Assembly: GCA_017644105.1 (NCBI GenBank)
Contig: JAEPMD010000009.1
Location: 59,147 to 123,146, forward strand
DNA length: 64,000 bases
Reading direction: 5' to 3'
DNA from: Rhizobiaceae bacterium
GTDB taxonomy: Bacteria > Pseudomonadota > Alphaproteobacteria > Rhizobiales > Rhizobiaceae
The notes under the pieces were generated by a model. That model saw only the letters and a list, made by a program, of their open reading frames with translations. It did no database searches and was not told where the DNA came from. This document shows positions 49,153 to 59,721 of this stretch, one piece after another. The translations under genes were made by a program, and so were the position numbers. Positions within the stretch are counted from its first letter, which is position 1, and each line of letters begins with the position of its first letter.

Positions 49153-49836
49153 CTAGGCCAAATTACGGCTTAACAATTGATCGGCGAGTTCCACTGTGAG
49201 CTCGCCGTAATCATTTATAACGATATCCGGATCAAGCGTATCAACCGGAACATCGCTAAAACCAAATGAAACCGCTATCGATGCAACTTTTGCATTTTGT
49301 GCCGCATAGATATCGTTTTTGGAATCTCCGATCATGATGGAATTTTCTGCAGTACCACCAGCAAGCTCAATCGTGTTGAGCAAATGGCGCGCGTCTGGCT
49401 TGCGGTAAGGATAGGTATTACCACCAGTAATCGCCTCAAAATGGTCAGATAAAGACAACAAATCCAATAATTTACGCGCCATACCTTCATGTTTATTCGT
49501 GCATACGGCATGTCGATAGCCTGCCGCTGTTAATCGCTCGATTGCATCCATTAGACCAGGATAGGCTTTTGATGTGCCCGGCATATGTGCTGTGTAATAG
49601 TCAATAAAGAGATCAAACAATCGATCAAGTTCATTTTCGGTCAACTCGGCCTTGTTGAGCTCAAAAGCACGCGTAATCATGGCACGCGCCCCCTGCCCGA
49701 CTAGAAATGTAAGATCTTCATAAACGACTGGTTTTAAATCTACAGACAAAAGACAATGATTGACACAATCGAGTAAGTCATTGGACGTGTCCAGCAACGT
49801 TCCATCTAAATCAAACACAATCAACTTGCCGGACAT
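49153..49836 (-). CDS. gph: phosphoglycolate phosphatase-type HAD hydrolase
   Basis: 227-residue HAD phosphatase. Motif I FDLDGTLLDT with the nucleophile aspartate at the N-terminus, motif II CTNK, and motif III/IV GDSKNDIYAAQNA are all present, with a helical cap domain between. Phosphoglycolate is the likely substrate, but HAD specificity cannot be read with certainty. I use ATG 49836, six bases after GAGGTG; another in-frame ATG is at 49857. It converges on the L,D-transpeptidase gene with only three bases between. Confidence 0.88.
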   Translation of the reverse strand: MSGKLIVFDLDGTLLDTSNDLLDCVNHCLLSVDLKPVVYEDLTFLVGQGARAMITRAFELNKAELTENELDRLFDLFIDYYTAHMPGTSKAYPGLMDAIERLTAAGYRHAVCTNKHEGMARKLLDLLSLSDHFEAITGGNTYPYRKPDARHLLNTIELAGGTAENSIMIGDSKNDIYAAQNAKVASIAVSFGFSDVPVDTLDPDIVINDYGELTVELADQLLSRNLA

Positions 49837-49985
49837 TTTACACCTCAGATCATTCAAATTATGTCTGCTGGTATCCGATTTGGTATGTAAAGTTCAAGAA
49901 TTGTCTAAGATAAATTGCGAATTTCCTTTGCGAGCTTTGGTTTAGCATGCTACCAGCGTCAATTATTGAATAATGGTTGAGGCAA

Positions 49986-50681
49986 ATGGATCCAAAAGAG
50001 TTAAAGAAGGCAGCAGCACAAGAAGCATTGCAACTTGTGGAAAGCGGAATGCGTTTAGGCGTTGGCACAGGTTCGACTGCGGATGAATTTACCAAACTGC
50101 TCGGTGCCAAGGTGCAGGCTGGATTTGAAGTTCAGGCAGTAACGACTTCCATAAAAACAGAAAAATTATGTATCGAAGTCGGCGTTAAAACATTCACACT
50201 TGATGAGTTGCCAGAGTTAGATCTAACCATTGATGGCGCAGATGAACTGGACCAGGATCTACAATTAATTAAAGGCGGCGGCGGTGCACTTTTACGTGAA
50301 AAGATTGTAGCACAAGCATCCAAAGAAATGGTCGTCATTGCCGATGCATCAAAAGTTGTTGACCCATTGGGCGCATTTCCGCTTCCAATTGAAGTCGTCC
50401 CGTTTGGATTAAAAGCAACAGAACTTGAGATCGCAAAAATCAGCAAAGAACTCGGCCTTTCTGGGCCTGTTGTCATCCGGAAAAATGAAGATGGATCGGA
50501 CTTTGTGACAGATGGTGGCCACTTCATTCTTGATGCATCATTTGGCCGTATTTCTGATGCAAAGCAACTCAACGAACAATTAAACCTTATACCTGGCGTT
50601 GTTGAAACCGGTCTATTTATCGATATCGCCACAAAAGCAGTGATCGCAGCGCCTGACGGTGTTAAGATCATGACCAAGTAA
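49986..50681 (+). CDS. rpiA: ribose-5-phosphate isomerase A
   Basis: Interconverts ribose 5-phosphate and ribulose 5-phosphate in the pentose phosphate pathway. 231 residues from ATG 49986 ([10 protein letters not shown]); a TTG at 49977 in frame is less likely. Signatures are [36 protein letters not shown] split at about residues 80-105, and the catalytic glutamate/lysine region. First gene of a plus-strand run with DUF2059 and gor. It diverges from gph. Confidence 0.96.
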   Translation: MDPKELKKAAAQEALQLVESGMRLGVGTGSTADEFTKLLGAKVQAGFEVQAVTTSIKTEKLCIEVGVKTFTLDELPELDLTIDGADELDQDLQLIKGGGGALLREKIVAQASKEMVVIADASKVVDPLGAFPLPIEVVPFGLKATELEIAKISKELGLSGPVVIRKNEDGSDFVTDGGHFILDASFGRISDAKQLNEQLNLIPGVVETGLFIDIATKAVIAAPDGVKIMTK

Positions 50682-50703
50682 TTAGAAGACGGAGCTTAAA
50701 CTC

Positions 50704-51219
50704 ATGAGCAAAACGCAGTTTTTAAAAGTATTGACTGTAAGTGCAACACTAATGTTCTCAGGTGCACATATCCATAATGCTGCAGCCCAAGATGCAAGTG
50801 CGGACCATATCGCTGCTGCAAAAGCTGCAATTACTGCATTAACAGTGACCAAAAACTTTGATTCTATTCTCCTACGTTCAGCCGAGCAGATTAAAGCGAA
50901 CCTTACTCTTGCTAACCCAAACTTCTCCGATGAAATTTCAATCGCGGTTGATGAAGAAGCAATCAAGCTGGCTAGCCGTCGTGCTGATTTGGAAAATGAA
51001 GCTGCAAACATTTATGCAAAAAACTTCACAGTCGAAGAATTGAACGAAATTACAACATTTTATAATTCCGCAACTGGCAAGAAATTGATTCAGTCAACCG
51101 CTGGCTTGGGTCGGGAACTTGTGCGTGCTGCAGAAATTTGGGGCGCAGGTATCACACGCGATCTGAACGAAGCCTCTTCAAAAGTGCTGACTGAAAAACT
51201 CAACAATAAATCAGAATAA
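50704..51219 (+). CDS. DUF2059 secreted protein
   Basis: 171 residues with a signal peptide (cleavage near NAAAQ, about residue 29) and an all-helical domain ending in the typical ITTFYNSATGKKLIQ and a C-terminal helix. The ATG follows GGAG. DUF2059 proteins are periplasmic with unknown function and in Rhizobiales are regularly found between rpiA and gor, as here, so the conserved order rather than the sequence suggests a link to redox or sugar-phosphate metabolism. Confidence 0.88.
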   Translation: MSKTQFLKVLTVSATLMFSGAHIHNAAAQDASADHIAAAKAAITALTVTKNFDSILLRSAEQIKANLTLANPNFSDEISIAVDEEAIKLASRRADLENEAANIYAKNFTVEELNEITTFYNSATGKKLIQSTAGLGRELVRAAEIWGAGITRDLNEASSKVLTEKLNNKSE

Positions 51220-51299
51220 ACTAATAGTTATCACAAATACGCTGGCATTTTGTACGAAAAGCACCATATGCCAATTTGATACATGTTTTGGAGCAAAAA

Positions 51300-52688
51300 A
51301 TGGCGGCATATGATTTTGATTTATTTGTGATTGGTGGTGGTTCAGGTGGTGTGCGCGCAGGGCGCGTTGCAGCATCCATGGGCAAACGTGTGGCGGTTGC
51401 TGAAGAGTACCGTTTTGGCGGCACATGCGTGATCCGTGGTTGCGTACCAAAGAAGCTTTTTGTCTATGCATCCAGTTTTCCAGAGCATTTTGAAGATGCC
51501 GAAGGTTACGGCTGGCAAGTGGGTGAGAGCACATTTGACTGGAAAACGCTTATTGCGAATAAAGACAAAGAAATCGCACGCCTTGAAGGCCTTTATCAAA
51601 AAGGACTCTCATCCAATGATGCAACCATGTTTAAAAGCCGGGCTGAACTTGTTGATCAGCACACAATTTGCCTTACAGCCACAGGTGAAACCGTAACGGC
51701 TGAAAAAATCGTCATCGCCGTCGGTGGACGTCCAAATCCGATGTCTAACCTGCCTGGTCATGAATTGTGTATTTCATCCAATGAGGCGTTTCACTTAGAA
51801 GAGCTGCCGAAATCTATTTTGATTGCAGGTGGTGGCTATATTGCTGTTGAATTTGCCAATATTTTCCACGGGCTAGGTGTTGAGACAACGCTGATCTATC
51901 GTGGCACTGAAATCCTATCAAAATTCGATGAAGATCTGCGCACAAATCTTCAAGACGCTATGATCGCTAAAGGTATCAATATCCAGTTCGAAGATGTCAT
52001 CGAAAAGGTCGAAAAAGCAGCTGGTAACGATCTCAGAGTGACCACGAAAAATGGCGATGTGAGCGAATATTCGCAAGTCATGCTCGCGCTTGGTCGTATA
52101 GCAAATACTGAAAGCTTGGGCCTTGAAAAAGTTGGCGTTGAAACAAATGCCCGCGGTGCAATCGTTGTTGATGAATATAACAAAACTAATATCGACAATA
52201 TTTATGCTTTGGGCGATGTGACTGACAAAGTTCAGCTGACCCCTGTCGCGATCCATGAAGCCATGTGTTTCATTGAAACCGTTTATAAAGATAACCCAAC
52301 CTCGCCAGATCACGAATTGATCCCAACAGCTGTGTTCTCACAGCCTGAAATTGGCACAGTTGGTATGACAGAAGCAGAAGCAGGTAAAGCTTTTGAGGAG
52401 CTAGAAGTTTATCGCGCTCAGTTTAGGCCTATGCGTCACACGCTTTCAGGCCGAGAAGAGAAGATGATGATGAAGCTCATCGTCAATGCGGCAGATCGCA
52501 AAGTCGTTGGCGCCCATATTTTAGGCCCAGATGCTGGTGAACTCGCGCAAGTTCTTGGGGTTACACTCAAAGCTGGCGTGACGAAAGACGACTTTGATCG
52601 CACCATGGCCGTTCATCCTTCAGCTTCTGAAGAACTGGTGACCATGTATAGCCCAACTTACCGCGTTAAAAACGGTGAACGAGTTTAA
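51300..52688 (+). CDS. gor: glutathione-disulfide reductase
   Basis: FAD-dependent enzyme that reduces glutathione disulphide with NADPH. 462 residues from ATG 51300, which follows GGAG; a longer frame starts at 51276. FAD-binding VIGGGSGGVRAG is at about 10-21, the redox disulphide C43/C48 lies in GGTCVIRGC, and the second nucleotide motif IAGGGYIAVEFA is at about 170. The C-terminal HPSASEELVT carries the catalytic histidine-glutamate pair. Followed six bases later by a GH19-like gene and then a gamma-glutamylcyclotransferase-like gene. Confidence 0.96.
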   Translation: MAAYDFDLFVIGGGSGGVRAGRVAASMGKRVAVAEEYRFGGTCVIRGCVPKKLFVYASSFPEHFEDAEGYGWQVGESTFDWKTLIANKDKEIARLEGLYQKGLSSNDATMFKSRAELVDQHTICLTATGETVTAEKIVIAVGGRPNPMSNLPGHELCISSNEAFHLEELPKSILIAGGGYIAVEFANIFHGLGVETTLIYRGTEILSKFDEDLRTNLQDAMIAKGINIQFEDVIEKVEKAAGNDLRVTTKNGDVSEYSQVMLALGRIANTESLGLEKVGVETNARGAIVVDEYNKTNIDNIYALGDVTDKVQLTPVAIHEAMCFIETVYKDNPTSPDHELIPTAVFSQPEIGTVGMTEAEAGKAFEELEVYRAQFRPMRHTLSGREEKMMMKLIVNAADRKVVGAHILGPDAGELAQVLGVTLKAGVTKDDFDRTMAVHPSASEELVTMYSPTYRVKNGERV

Positions 52689-52694
52689 AACATC

Positions 52695-53390
52695 ATGGAT
52701 CGCGAACGGTTTTTCCAAAGACTTTGTTCCGAACACAACAATCTGTTTCCGGATGGTTTAACTGAGAGCCAATCCCATGGCTTGAACGTAAAATTAGATG
52801 TATGGGCAAAATGGTATGCCCATCATCCGATCACCTATTTGGCCGCAGCATTGGGACAGATCTATCACGAGACCGGTGGCTTAATGGTCCCTGTTCTGGA
52901 AGCATTCGCGCCAGATCGCAAAACATCGGTTGAACGATTGGAAAAAGCCTATGCTGAAGGTCGGCTGAGCTGGGTGAAACAACCTTACTGGTATGAGGAT
53001 CAAAGCGGCCAGCATCCCGTCGGGTGTGGTGATATACAAATCACGCATCGCAAAAACTATGTAGCAGCTGAGGAAAATCTCAACAAAAAATTCGGTGTGC
53101 AAACAAAACTTGCTGACAATTACGATCTCGCGCTCGATCCGGTCATGTCCGCCCATATTGCTTTTAGCGGCATGATTGATGGTTGGTTCCGACCCTGTAA
53201 GTTATCTGATTTTGAAAGCGAGGCTGGCCTCGACTATCGAGCAGCGCGAGATATTGTGAACGGCGATACGGGTTTAATCGGCGAAAAAATCGAAAACTAT
53301 TGCAAGATATTTGAGGATGCATTACGTCACGCTGGCGCTGATAAATCTATAGAACTGATGGACGAGAAACTGGATTGGCCGAAATTATGA
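52695..53390 (+). CDS. GH19-like chitinase/endolysin-fold protein, no signal peptide
   Basis: 231 residues resembling glycoside hydrolase family 19 / phage endolysin muramidases. The likely catalytic glutamate is E59 in QIYHETGG, and GCGDIQITHRKNY at about 112-124 is the second signature of the fold. There is no signal peptide or membrane segment, as in phage lysins that depend on holins. It lies in an apparent operon between gor and the next gene, whose ATG overlaps its TGA. No other phage gene is near, so it is either a domesticated lysin or a cytosolic enzyme with another role. Confidence 0.72.
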   Translation: MDRERFFQRLCSEHNNLFPDGLTESQSHGLNVKLDVWAKWYAHHPITYLAAALGQIYHETGGLMVPVLEAFAPDRKTSVERLEKAYAEGRLSWVKQPYWYEDQSGQHPVGCGDIQITHRKNYVAAEENLNKKFGVQTKLADNYDLALDPVMSAHIAFSGMIDGWFRPCKLSDFESEAGLDYRAARDIVNGDTGLIGEKIENYCKIFEDALRHAGADKSIELMDEKLDWPKL

Positions 53391-54028
53391 GCAATGAAAT
53401 CCGACAAATTTTAAGTGAAATTGGCAATGACAAGCCGATTGTCGGCTATTTCGGCTATGGCTCTTTGGTCAATGAAAACACGCTGCGCACGAAATATATT
53501 GCGAGCATTCCGGCAGAACTGAAAAATTGGCGCCGGATGTGGGACATACCAACAGGCATAGATTTTGGTGCCGAAACCGTTTCTCTTTTAACGGCGAGAC
53601 CATCCGAAGATCATGCCACAAAAGGTGTTATCGTCTTTGATTTAGCTGAAAATCTGCCGCATGTCGATAAACGCGAACATAATTATGACCGCCGAACCAT
53701 TCAACATCATGATATTGAAATCGCTGATGAATTTCGTGATTTGAACTGTGATTTTTATGTTTATGAAGCGCATAAACATCCCGATCCATCAGACGAAAAA
53801 CCACCAATCCTGCAATCCTATTTAGATGCGGTGCTGCAAGGTTTTTTAAATATCTATGGGGAAAGTGGTGTTGAAGATTTTGTTCAAAGCACAGCGAATT
53901 TTCACACACCAATCTTGCAGGATAGACATACACCGAAATATCCAAGGTCTGTGTCTTTATCGCACCGCGAGCGCGAGCTAATTGACTATTTCTTACGCCA
54001 GAACCAAGATATTTCTTTCATAAGCTGA
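53387..54028 (+). CDS. gamma-glutamylcyclotransferase-like protein
   Basis: 213 residues from ATG 53387, overlapping the previous stop as ATGA; a longer frame begins at 53375. The N-terminal GYFGYGSLVN at about 20-29 is the substrate-binding P-loop-like motif of the GGCT/AIG2 fold. The fold continues through the HVDKREHNYDRR segment, whose Glu is a candidate catalytic acid. Family enzymes cyclise gamma-glutamyl amines or degrade glutathione. The location two genes after gor supports a role in glutathione or gamma-glutamyl metabolism, but that is inference. Confidence 0.72.
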   Translation: MSNEIRQILSEIGNDKPIVGYFGYGSLVNENTLRTKYIASIPAELKNWRRMWDIPTGIDFGAETVSLLTARPSEDHATKGVIVFDLAENLPHVDKREHNYDRRTIQHHDIEIADEFRDLNCDFYVYEAHKHPDPSDEKPPILQSYLDAVLQGFLNIYGESGVEDFVQSTANFHTPILQDRHTPKYPRSVSLSHRERELIDYFLRQNQDISFIS

Positions 54029-54090
54029 AATCTAGCGTTATAAGCCCGTCAAACTAACAAATAATAGAGTAAAATAGGTAGGTAAATAAA

Positions 54091-55464
54091 ATGGCACAGG
54101 ACTGGAATCCAGCAAGCTGGCGCAACAAGCCAATTTTGCAGGTGCCTGAATATCCAGATCAGGCAAAACTGGCAGATACGGAAGCACGTTTATCAAAATT
54201 CCCACCGCTCGTTTTCGCTGGTGAGGCGCGTGCACTGAAGAATAACCTTGCTAAAGTCGCAAATGGCGAGGCTTTCCTCTTACAAGGTGGCGATTGTGCT
54301 GAAGCTTTTGCTGAGCACGAAGGCGATAACATTCGCGATTTCTTCCGCGCATTTTTGCAAATGTCTGTTGTTTTGACTTATGGCGCACAAAGCCCTGTGG
54401 TTAAAGTTGGTCGTATTGCGGGTCAGTTTGCAAAACCACGTTCAAGCAACACAGAAACCAAAGATGGTGTGGAATTGCCAAGCTATCGCGGCGATATCAT
54501 CAACGGTATTGAGTTTAATGAAGCAGCGCGCGTGCCAGATCCTGAGCGTCAGGTCATGGCTTACCGCCAGTCAGCAGCAACATTGAACCTTCTTCGCGCG
54601 TTTGCGCAAGGTGGTTACGCAAATCTTGTGAACGTTCACAATTGGATGCTTGGTTTTGCCAAAGGTAGCCCGCAATCAGAGCGTTACCTCAAGCTTGCAA
54701 ATCGCATTTCTGAATCACTTGATTTCATGAAAGCAATCGGGATCACGCCTGATAGCCATCCAAGCATGAAAGAAACTGAGTTCTTCACTAGCCATGAAGC
54801 TTTGCTTTTGGGCTATGAGCAAGCGCTCACACGTGTGGATTCAACATCTGGTGAAAACTATGCCACGTCTGGTCACATGATCTGGATTGGCGACAGAACA
54901 CGTCAGCCCGACCATGCACATGTTGAATTCTGCCGCGGTATTAAAAACCCATTAGGTCTAAAATGCGGACCATCATTGGATCCAGAAGAGCTGATTGAAT
55001 TGATTGATATCCTCAATCCTGAGAATGAAGCTGGTCGTTTGACATTGATCGCGCGTTTTGGTCACGACAAAGTGGGGGATCACCTCCCTGCCCTTATTCG
55101 TGCTGTTGAACGTGAAGGCAAAAAGGTTGTTTGGTCATGCGATCCAATGCATGGCAATACAATTTCAATGTCTGGCTATAAAACACGCCCATTTGATCGT
55201 ATTTTGACTGAAGTTGAAACATTCTTCGACGTCCATCAGTCAGAAGGCACGCACGCTGGCGGTATCCATGTCGAAATGACTGGTAAAAACGTGACTGAAT
55301 GTACAGGTGGTGCACGTGCACTTTCAGGCGATGATCTATCTGAGCGTTACCACACACATTGTGATCCACGCTTGAATGCTGAACAAGCACTTGAGCTCGC
55401 ATTCTTAGTTGCAGAGCGCATGAAAGAAGGCGCAAAGATGACACAACCAGCCGCAGCTGAATAA
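54091..55464 (+). CDS. aroG: class II 3-deoxy-7-phosphoheptulonate synthase
   Basis: First step of the shikimate pathway, condensing phosphoenolpyruvate and erythrose 4-phosphate. 457 residues of the plant-like class II type (starts [19 protein letters not shown]). Signatures are [11 protein letters not shown] with the metal-binding cysteine, [28 protein letters not shown] and [10 protein letters not shown]. Class II enzymes are usual in Rhizobiales. Single-gene unit ending at a strong terminator. Confidence 0.95.
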   Translation: MAQDWNPASWRNKPILQVPEYPDQAKLADTEARLSKFPPLVFAGEARALKNNLAKVANGEAFLLQGGDCAEAFAEHEGDNIRDFFRAFLQMSVVLTYGAQSPVVKVGRIAGQFAKPRSSNTETKDGVELPSYRGDIINGIEFNEAARVPDPERQVMAYRQSAATLNLLRAFAQGGYANLVNVHNWMLGFAKGSPQSERYLKLANRISESLDFMKAIGITPDSHPSMKETEFFTSHEALLLGYEQALTRVDSTSGENYATSGHMIWIGDRTRQPDHAHVEFCRGIKNPLGLKCGPSLDPEELIELIDILNPENEAGRLTLIARFGHDKVGDHLPALIRAVEREGKKVVWSCDPMHGNTISMSGYKTRPFDRILTEVETFFDVHQSEGTHAGGIHVEMTGKNVTECTGGARALSGDDLSERYHTHCDPRLNAEQALELAFLVAERMKEGAKMTQPAAAE

Positions 55465-55493
55465 TCATCTTTTTAAATAATCAAATTTGATTG

Positions 55494-55530
55494 ACCCCTG
55501 AACTGCGGAAAACGGTTCAGGGGTTTTCTT
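55494..55530 (+). terminator. terminator after the DAHP synthase gene
   Basis: A 10-bp perfect stem ACCCCTGAAC (55494-55503) / GTTCAGGGGT (55515-55524) is followed by TTTCTTTATT on the plus strand. Confidence 0.92.
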
Positions 55531-55550
55531 TATTCAAACGAGGTTAAATC

Positions 55551-55967
55551 ATGTCGACAATTCATAAAGGCAGCTGCAATTGCGGCAAAGTGAGTTTTAC
55601 AGTCAAAGGTGAGTTGCGCGATATTTTAGGATGTCATTGCAGCCAATGCCGAAAACAAACAGGCTTTTATTACGCTGCTACCGAAGCAAAATGCGAGGAG
55701 GTAGAGATCACCGGCGAAGAGAACATCACATGGTATGAAGCCTCTCAAACCGCCAAACGTGGATTCTGCGCAACATGCGGATCAGCACTTTTCTGGCAAG
55801 CCAATGATCTTGATACAATCTCGATCTTAGCGGGCGCGTTTGATACACCAACGGGCATGAAATTCAAAGCACATATCTTTTGCGCCGATAAAGTCGATTT
55901 TTATGAAATTACCGATGAATATCCGCAATATGCCAAATATGACGCGAATATTTTTCAAGAAAATTGA
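55551..55967 (+). CDS. GFA-family zinc protein
   Basis: 138-residue protein of the glutathione-dependent formaldehyde-activating (GFA / CENP-V) family. Zinc-binding cysteines are in GSCNCGKV (residues about 8-15), GCHCSQCRKQTG (about 28-39) and FCATCGSALFW (about 75-85). Most members are not proven enzymes, so only the family is claimed. Its own promoter should lie just after the preceding terminator. It is followed 45 bases later by nadE. Confidence 0.9.
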   Translation: MSTIHKGSCNCGKVSFTVKGELRDILGCHCSQCRKQTGFYYAATEAKCEEVEITGEENITWYEASQTAKRGFCATCGSALFWQANDLDTISILAGAFDTPTGMKFKAHIFCADKVDFYEITDEYPQYAKYDANIFQEN

Positions 55968-56012
55968 ATTCCTTAGCTTGTCGAGATGATCCAAGATCGC
56001 TAAATCAAGTTT

Positions 56013-57686
56013 ATGACTGAGACACCAAATATTCTGCGCATTGCAACCGCGCAATTCAACCCCATTGTTGGCGATGTCGCTGGCAATTTGGAAAAAGCAA
56101 TTGAAGCTATCAAAGATGCAGATCGTCATGGCGCGGATTTGGTGTTGTTTACTGAATTATTCATCTCAGGCTATCCGCCAGAAGATTTGGTGCTCAAACC
56201 TGCATTCTTAGAAAAATGTGCTGAAGCAGTCGAAAAATTAGCGGAATATACAGCCGATAAGGATGGACCGGGTATCATCATTGGTTATCCGCGCCAAAAT
56301 GATGACAAACGTCACAATTCAGTTGCCGTGATTGATAAAGGTGAGATCATCGCCATCCGCGATAAAGTTGATTTGCCCAATTATGGTGAATTTGATGAAA
56401 AGCGTGTCTTTGACGCCGGTGAAATGCCCGGGCCCGTGAATTTTCGTGGGGTTCGTCTTGGTATTCCGATTTGCGAAGACATCTGGGGTGATCTTGATGT
56501 CTGCGAGACACTGGCAGAATGCGGTGCAGAAATTCTCCTTTCGCCCAATGGATCGCCCTATTATCGCGATAAGGTCGATGTGCGGCATCAGGTGGTTTTG
56601 CGTCAGGTCATTCAAAGCGAATTACCATTAATCTATGCCAATCAGCTGGGTGGACAGGACGAATTGGTTTTTGATGGCGCAAGTTTTGCATTTAATGCCG
56701 ACAAAACGCTCGCTTTCCAAATGAGCCAGTTTGAAGAGACGCTGAGCATCAGTACGTGGAAACGCGAAGATGATGTTTGGGTATGCTCTGATGGCCCGAA
56801 ATCCAACATCCCAGAAAAAGAAGAAGCTGATTACCGCGCCTGTATGTTGGGCTTGCGTGATTATGTGAATAAAAACGGCTTTAAAAATGTCGTGCTTGGC
56901 CTATCAGGCGGTATTGACAGCGCAATTTGCGCAGCGCTTGCAGTTGATGCGCTTGGTGAAGAGCGTTTGCGTTGCGTGATGCTACCCTACCGTTATACTT
57001 CTGAGCTTTCGTTGAAAGACGCAGCAGACTGCGCCAAAGCGCTTGGTTGTCGCTATGACATTGTCCCCATTGAAGAACCGGTTCAGGGCTTCTTATCCTC
57101 ACTTGGCGATATGTTTGACGGAACAGACCAAGGTATTACGGAGGAAAATATCCAATCGCGCGCGCGCGGCGTCATTCTTATGGCCATCTCTAACAAATTT
57201 GGTTCTATGGTTGTTACCACCGGTAATAAATCTGAGATGTCGGTCGGTTACGCCACGCTCTATGGTGACATGAACGGCGGCTTTAACCCAATCAAAGACC
57301 TTTATAAAATGCAGGTTTACGCGCTTTCTAGATGGCGCAACACGCAAGTTCCTCCAGGTGCGCTTGGTCCATCAGGTGAAGTGATCCCGGTATCGATCAT
57401 CGAAAAAGCACCGTCGGCAGAATTGCGTCCAGACCAGACAGATCAAGATTCTTTGCCGCCATATCCAGTTTTGGATGATATCTTGGAGTGTTTGGTGGAA
57501 AAAGAGATGTCGACCGCGGATATTATCGCCCGAGGACATGAAGAAGCGGTTGTTCACCGAATTGAACACCTTTTGTATATTGCTGAATATAAGCGTCGCC
57601 AATCTGCGCCAGGTGTAAAGATTACCAAGAAGAATTTTGGTCGAGACCGTAGATATCCCATTACAAACCGCTTCCGCGACCGTTAA
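56013..57686 (+). CDS. nadE: glutamine-dependent NAD+ synthase
   Basis: Converts nicotinate adenine dinucleotide to NAD+. 557 residues with two domains. The N-terminal nitrilase-like amidotransferase has the catalytic triad E48, K118 and C154 (FTELF, RDKVDLPNYG, PICEDIWGD). The C-terminal ATP-pyrophosphatase synthetase has SGGIDS at 298-303 and GNKSEMSVGYATLYGDM further on. This is the long, glutaminase-containing type, not the ammonia-dependent short form. Confidence 0.96.
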   Translation: MTETPNILRIATAQFNPIVGDVAGNLEKAIEAIKDADRHGADLVLFTELFISGYPPEDLVLKPAFLEKCAEAVEKLAEYTADKDGPGIIIGYPRQNDDKRHNSVAVIDKGEIIAIRDKVDLPNYGEFDEKRVFDAGEMPGPVNFRGVRLGIPICEDIWGDLDVCETLAECGAEILLSPNGSPYYRDKVDVRHQVVLRQVIQSELPLIYANQLGGQDELVFDGASFAFNADKTLAFQMSQFEETLSISTWKREDDVWVCSDGPKSNIPEKEEADYRACMLGLRDYVNKNGFKNVVLGLSGGIDSAICAALAVDALGEERLRCVMLPYRYTSELSLKDAADCAKALGCRYDIVPIEEPVQGFLSSLGDMFDGTDQGITEENIQSRARGVILMAISNKFGSMVVTTGNKSEMSVGYATLYGDMNGGFNPIKDLYKMQVYALSRWRNTQVPPGALGPSGEVIPVSIIEKAPSAELRPDQTDQDSLPPYPVLDDILECLVEKEMSTADIIARGHEEAVVHRIEHLLYIAEYKRRQSAPGVKITKKNFGRDRRYPITNRFRDR

Positions 57687-57813
57687 ATCTGATCAGAACT
57701 GCGACAAATAGGTTTTGTTGACCTGTTTGATCATCTTTCCTACCGATTTAGATTGACGAATGCCCGTTCGGCGGTAATTGTGGTATTCCGAAATTTGGAG
57801 GAAGATTTTCAAA

Positions 57814-58836
57814 ATGTCTGATCTGGTGCTCGATAATTCAAAAACAATGATTGACCCGTTTGGGCGCATTGTCGATTACCTTCGCATATCGGTCACGGAC
57901 CGCTGTGATTTCAGATGCACCTATTGTATGGCAGAAAACATGACCTTCTTGCCAAAGAAGGATCTTCTGACCCTTGAAGAACTCGAACGTCTTTGCACTA
58001 TCTTTATCGACAAAGGTGTGCGTAAGCTCCGCCTAACAGGTGGAGAACCACTCGTTCGCAAAAACATCATGCAGCTGATCAATGCTTTGGGCAAAAAGAT
58101 CGATGAAGGCACGCTTGATGAGCTAACCATCACCACAAATGGATCCCAACTCCATCGCTTTGCGAAAGATCTCTATGCTGCCGGGATGCGCCGCATCAAT
58201 GTTTCATTGGATACGTTAGATGCAGATAAATTCAAAGACATCACCCGTTGGGGAGATTTAAACCGTGTTTTAACAGGCATTGATGCAGCGCTTGAAGCTG
58301 GATTAAAAGTCAAGATCAATGCCGTCGCGCTTAAAGACTTCAACGATAAGGAACTGCCAGACATGCTCCGTTGGGCGCATGGCAAAGGCATGGATATGAC
58401 GATCATTGAAACCATGCCGATGGGTGAGATCGATGAAGATCGCACCGATCAATATTTACCGCTCTCTAAAGTACGCAAAGATCTGTCACAAGAATTTACG
58501 CTGGAAGACATCCCTTATAAAACTGGCGGCCCCGCGCGTTATGTTCAGCTTCATGAAACAGGTGGTCGCTTAGGTTTTATCACCCCGCTCACTCATAATT
58601 TCTGCGAGAGCTGCAACAGAGTTCGGTTAACGTGTACAGGCACGCTTTATCTGTGTTTGGGTCAAGATGATGCGGCTGATCTGCGCGCACCTTTACGTGC
58701 ATCGCAGGATAACCAGCTCACAGCCGATGCGATTGATGAAGCCATTACCCGCAAACCAAAAGGTCATGATTTCATTATTGACCGAACGCATAACAAGCCG
58801 GCAGTAAGCCGTCATATGAGCGTTACAGGCGGTTAA
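57814..58836 (+). CDS. moaA: GTP 3',8-cyclase (molybdenum cofactor biosynthesis protein A)
   Basis: Radical-SAM enzyme that starts molybdopterin synthesis from GTP. 340 residues from ATG 57814, chosen because GGAGGAAG lies just upstream; a longer frame starts at 57778. The radical-SAM cluster CDFRCTYC (CxxxCxxC) is near residue 30, the second cluster is in [12 protein letters not shown], and the protein ends in the conserved Gly-Gly needed for activity. No other mo-cofactor gene is in the window. It is followed three bases later by a transporter gene, suggesting cotranscription. Confidence 0.96.
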   Translation: MSDLVLDNSKTMIDPFGRIVDYLRISVTDRCDFRCTYCMAENMTFLPKKDLLTLEELERLCTIFIDKGVRKLRLTGGEPLVRKNIMQLINALGKKIDEGTLDELTITTNGSQLHRFAKDLYAAGMRRINVSLDTLDADKFKDITRWGDLNRVLTGIDAALEAGLKVKINAVALKDFNDKELPDMLRWAHGKGMDMTIIETMPMGEIDEDRTDQYLPLSKVRKDLSQEFTLEDIPYKTGGPARYVQLHETGGRLGFITPLTHNFCESCNRVRLTCTGTLYLCLGQDDAADLRAPLRASQDNQLTADAIDEAITRKPKGHDFIIDRTHNKPAVSRHMSVTGG

Positions 58837-58839
58837 ATC

Positions 58840-59721
58840 GTGCCAAATTCAGCGAATGTGCGCGGTGCGATCTTCATGTCGCTTGCCATGATGTTTTTTG
58901 TCACTGGTGATACGCTTGTAAAATACTTGTCCGCCGACCTTAATCTGGGACAGGTGCTCGCTGCGCGCGGGTTCTTTGCCTTGATTATTATCAGTGTACT
59001 CATGCACCGTAAAAAAGCCTGGCATCAGATTTCAGTTTTGAAAAACAAATGGGTGATGTCCCGCCAGTTCAGCGAATTGGGCGCAACATTGTTTTTCTTC
59101 TACGGATTGCTCTTCACCCCGTTGGGCAACACCAGCGCGATCATGCAATCCCTCCCCCTCACCGTTACAATGGGTGCAGCATTATTCTTAGGAGAAAAAG
59201 TTGGATGGCGCCGATGGACCGCAATTTTCATCGGCTTTTTCGGTGTTATCATTGTCATTCGGCCGGGCGTTGAAGGATTTAACTTTCACTCACTCTTTAT
59301 CGTAATCGCGGTGATGTTCATTACGATGCGTGATTTAGCGACGCGTAAAATGGGAACGAATGTGCCGCTTTTACCAATCAACTTTGTGATCACATTCATG
59401 ATCATGATACTTGGTCTGGTGATGATGATATTTAGTGGCGGTTGGAAACCGATGAATTTGGAGCATTTGAGCATTATATTGATCGGCGCCGGGCTGATAT
59501 TACTGGCCAATCAAACCATTATGTTGGCCATGCGCGAAGGTGATATCGCCTTTATCTCACCATTCAGATACACAAATTTAGTCGCCGCTTTGATTCTGGG
59601 TTTCTTGTTCTTCGGCGAAATCCCCGATATCTGGATGATACTCGGCAGTCTGATTGTGGTGTTCACCGGAATTTACACATTCCACCGAGAGCGAGTTGCT
59701 GGCAAAAATGCGAATCAGTGA
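58840..59721 (+). CDS. EamA/DMT-family transporter
   Basis: 293-residue inner-membrane protein with ten predicted helices in two EamA repeats. The first repeat contains GNTSAIMQSLPLTVTMGAALFLGE and the second RYTNLVAALILGFLFFGEIPD, both with the conserved terminal Gly-Glu. The substrate is unknown. Starts with GTG at 58840, three bases after moaA. Its last codons overlap by seven bases the 3' end of a small gene on the other strand. Confidence 0.9.
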   Translation: MPNSANVRGAIFMSLAMMFFVTGDTLVKYLSADLNLGQVLAARGFFALIIISVLMHRKKAWHQISVLKNKWVMSRQFSELGATLFFFYGLLFTPLGNTSAIMQSLPLTVTMGAALFLGEKVGWRRWTAIFIGFFGVIIVIRPGVEGFNFHSLFIVIAVMFITMRDLATRKMGTNVPLLPINFVITFMIMILGLVMMIFSGGWKPMNLEHLSIILIGAGLILLANQTIMLAMREGDIAFISPFRYTNLVAALILGFLFFGEIPDIWMILGSLIVVFTGIYTFHRERVAGKNANQ

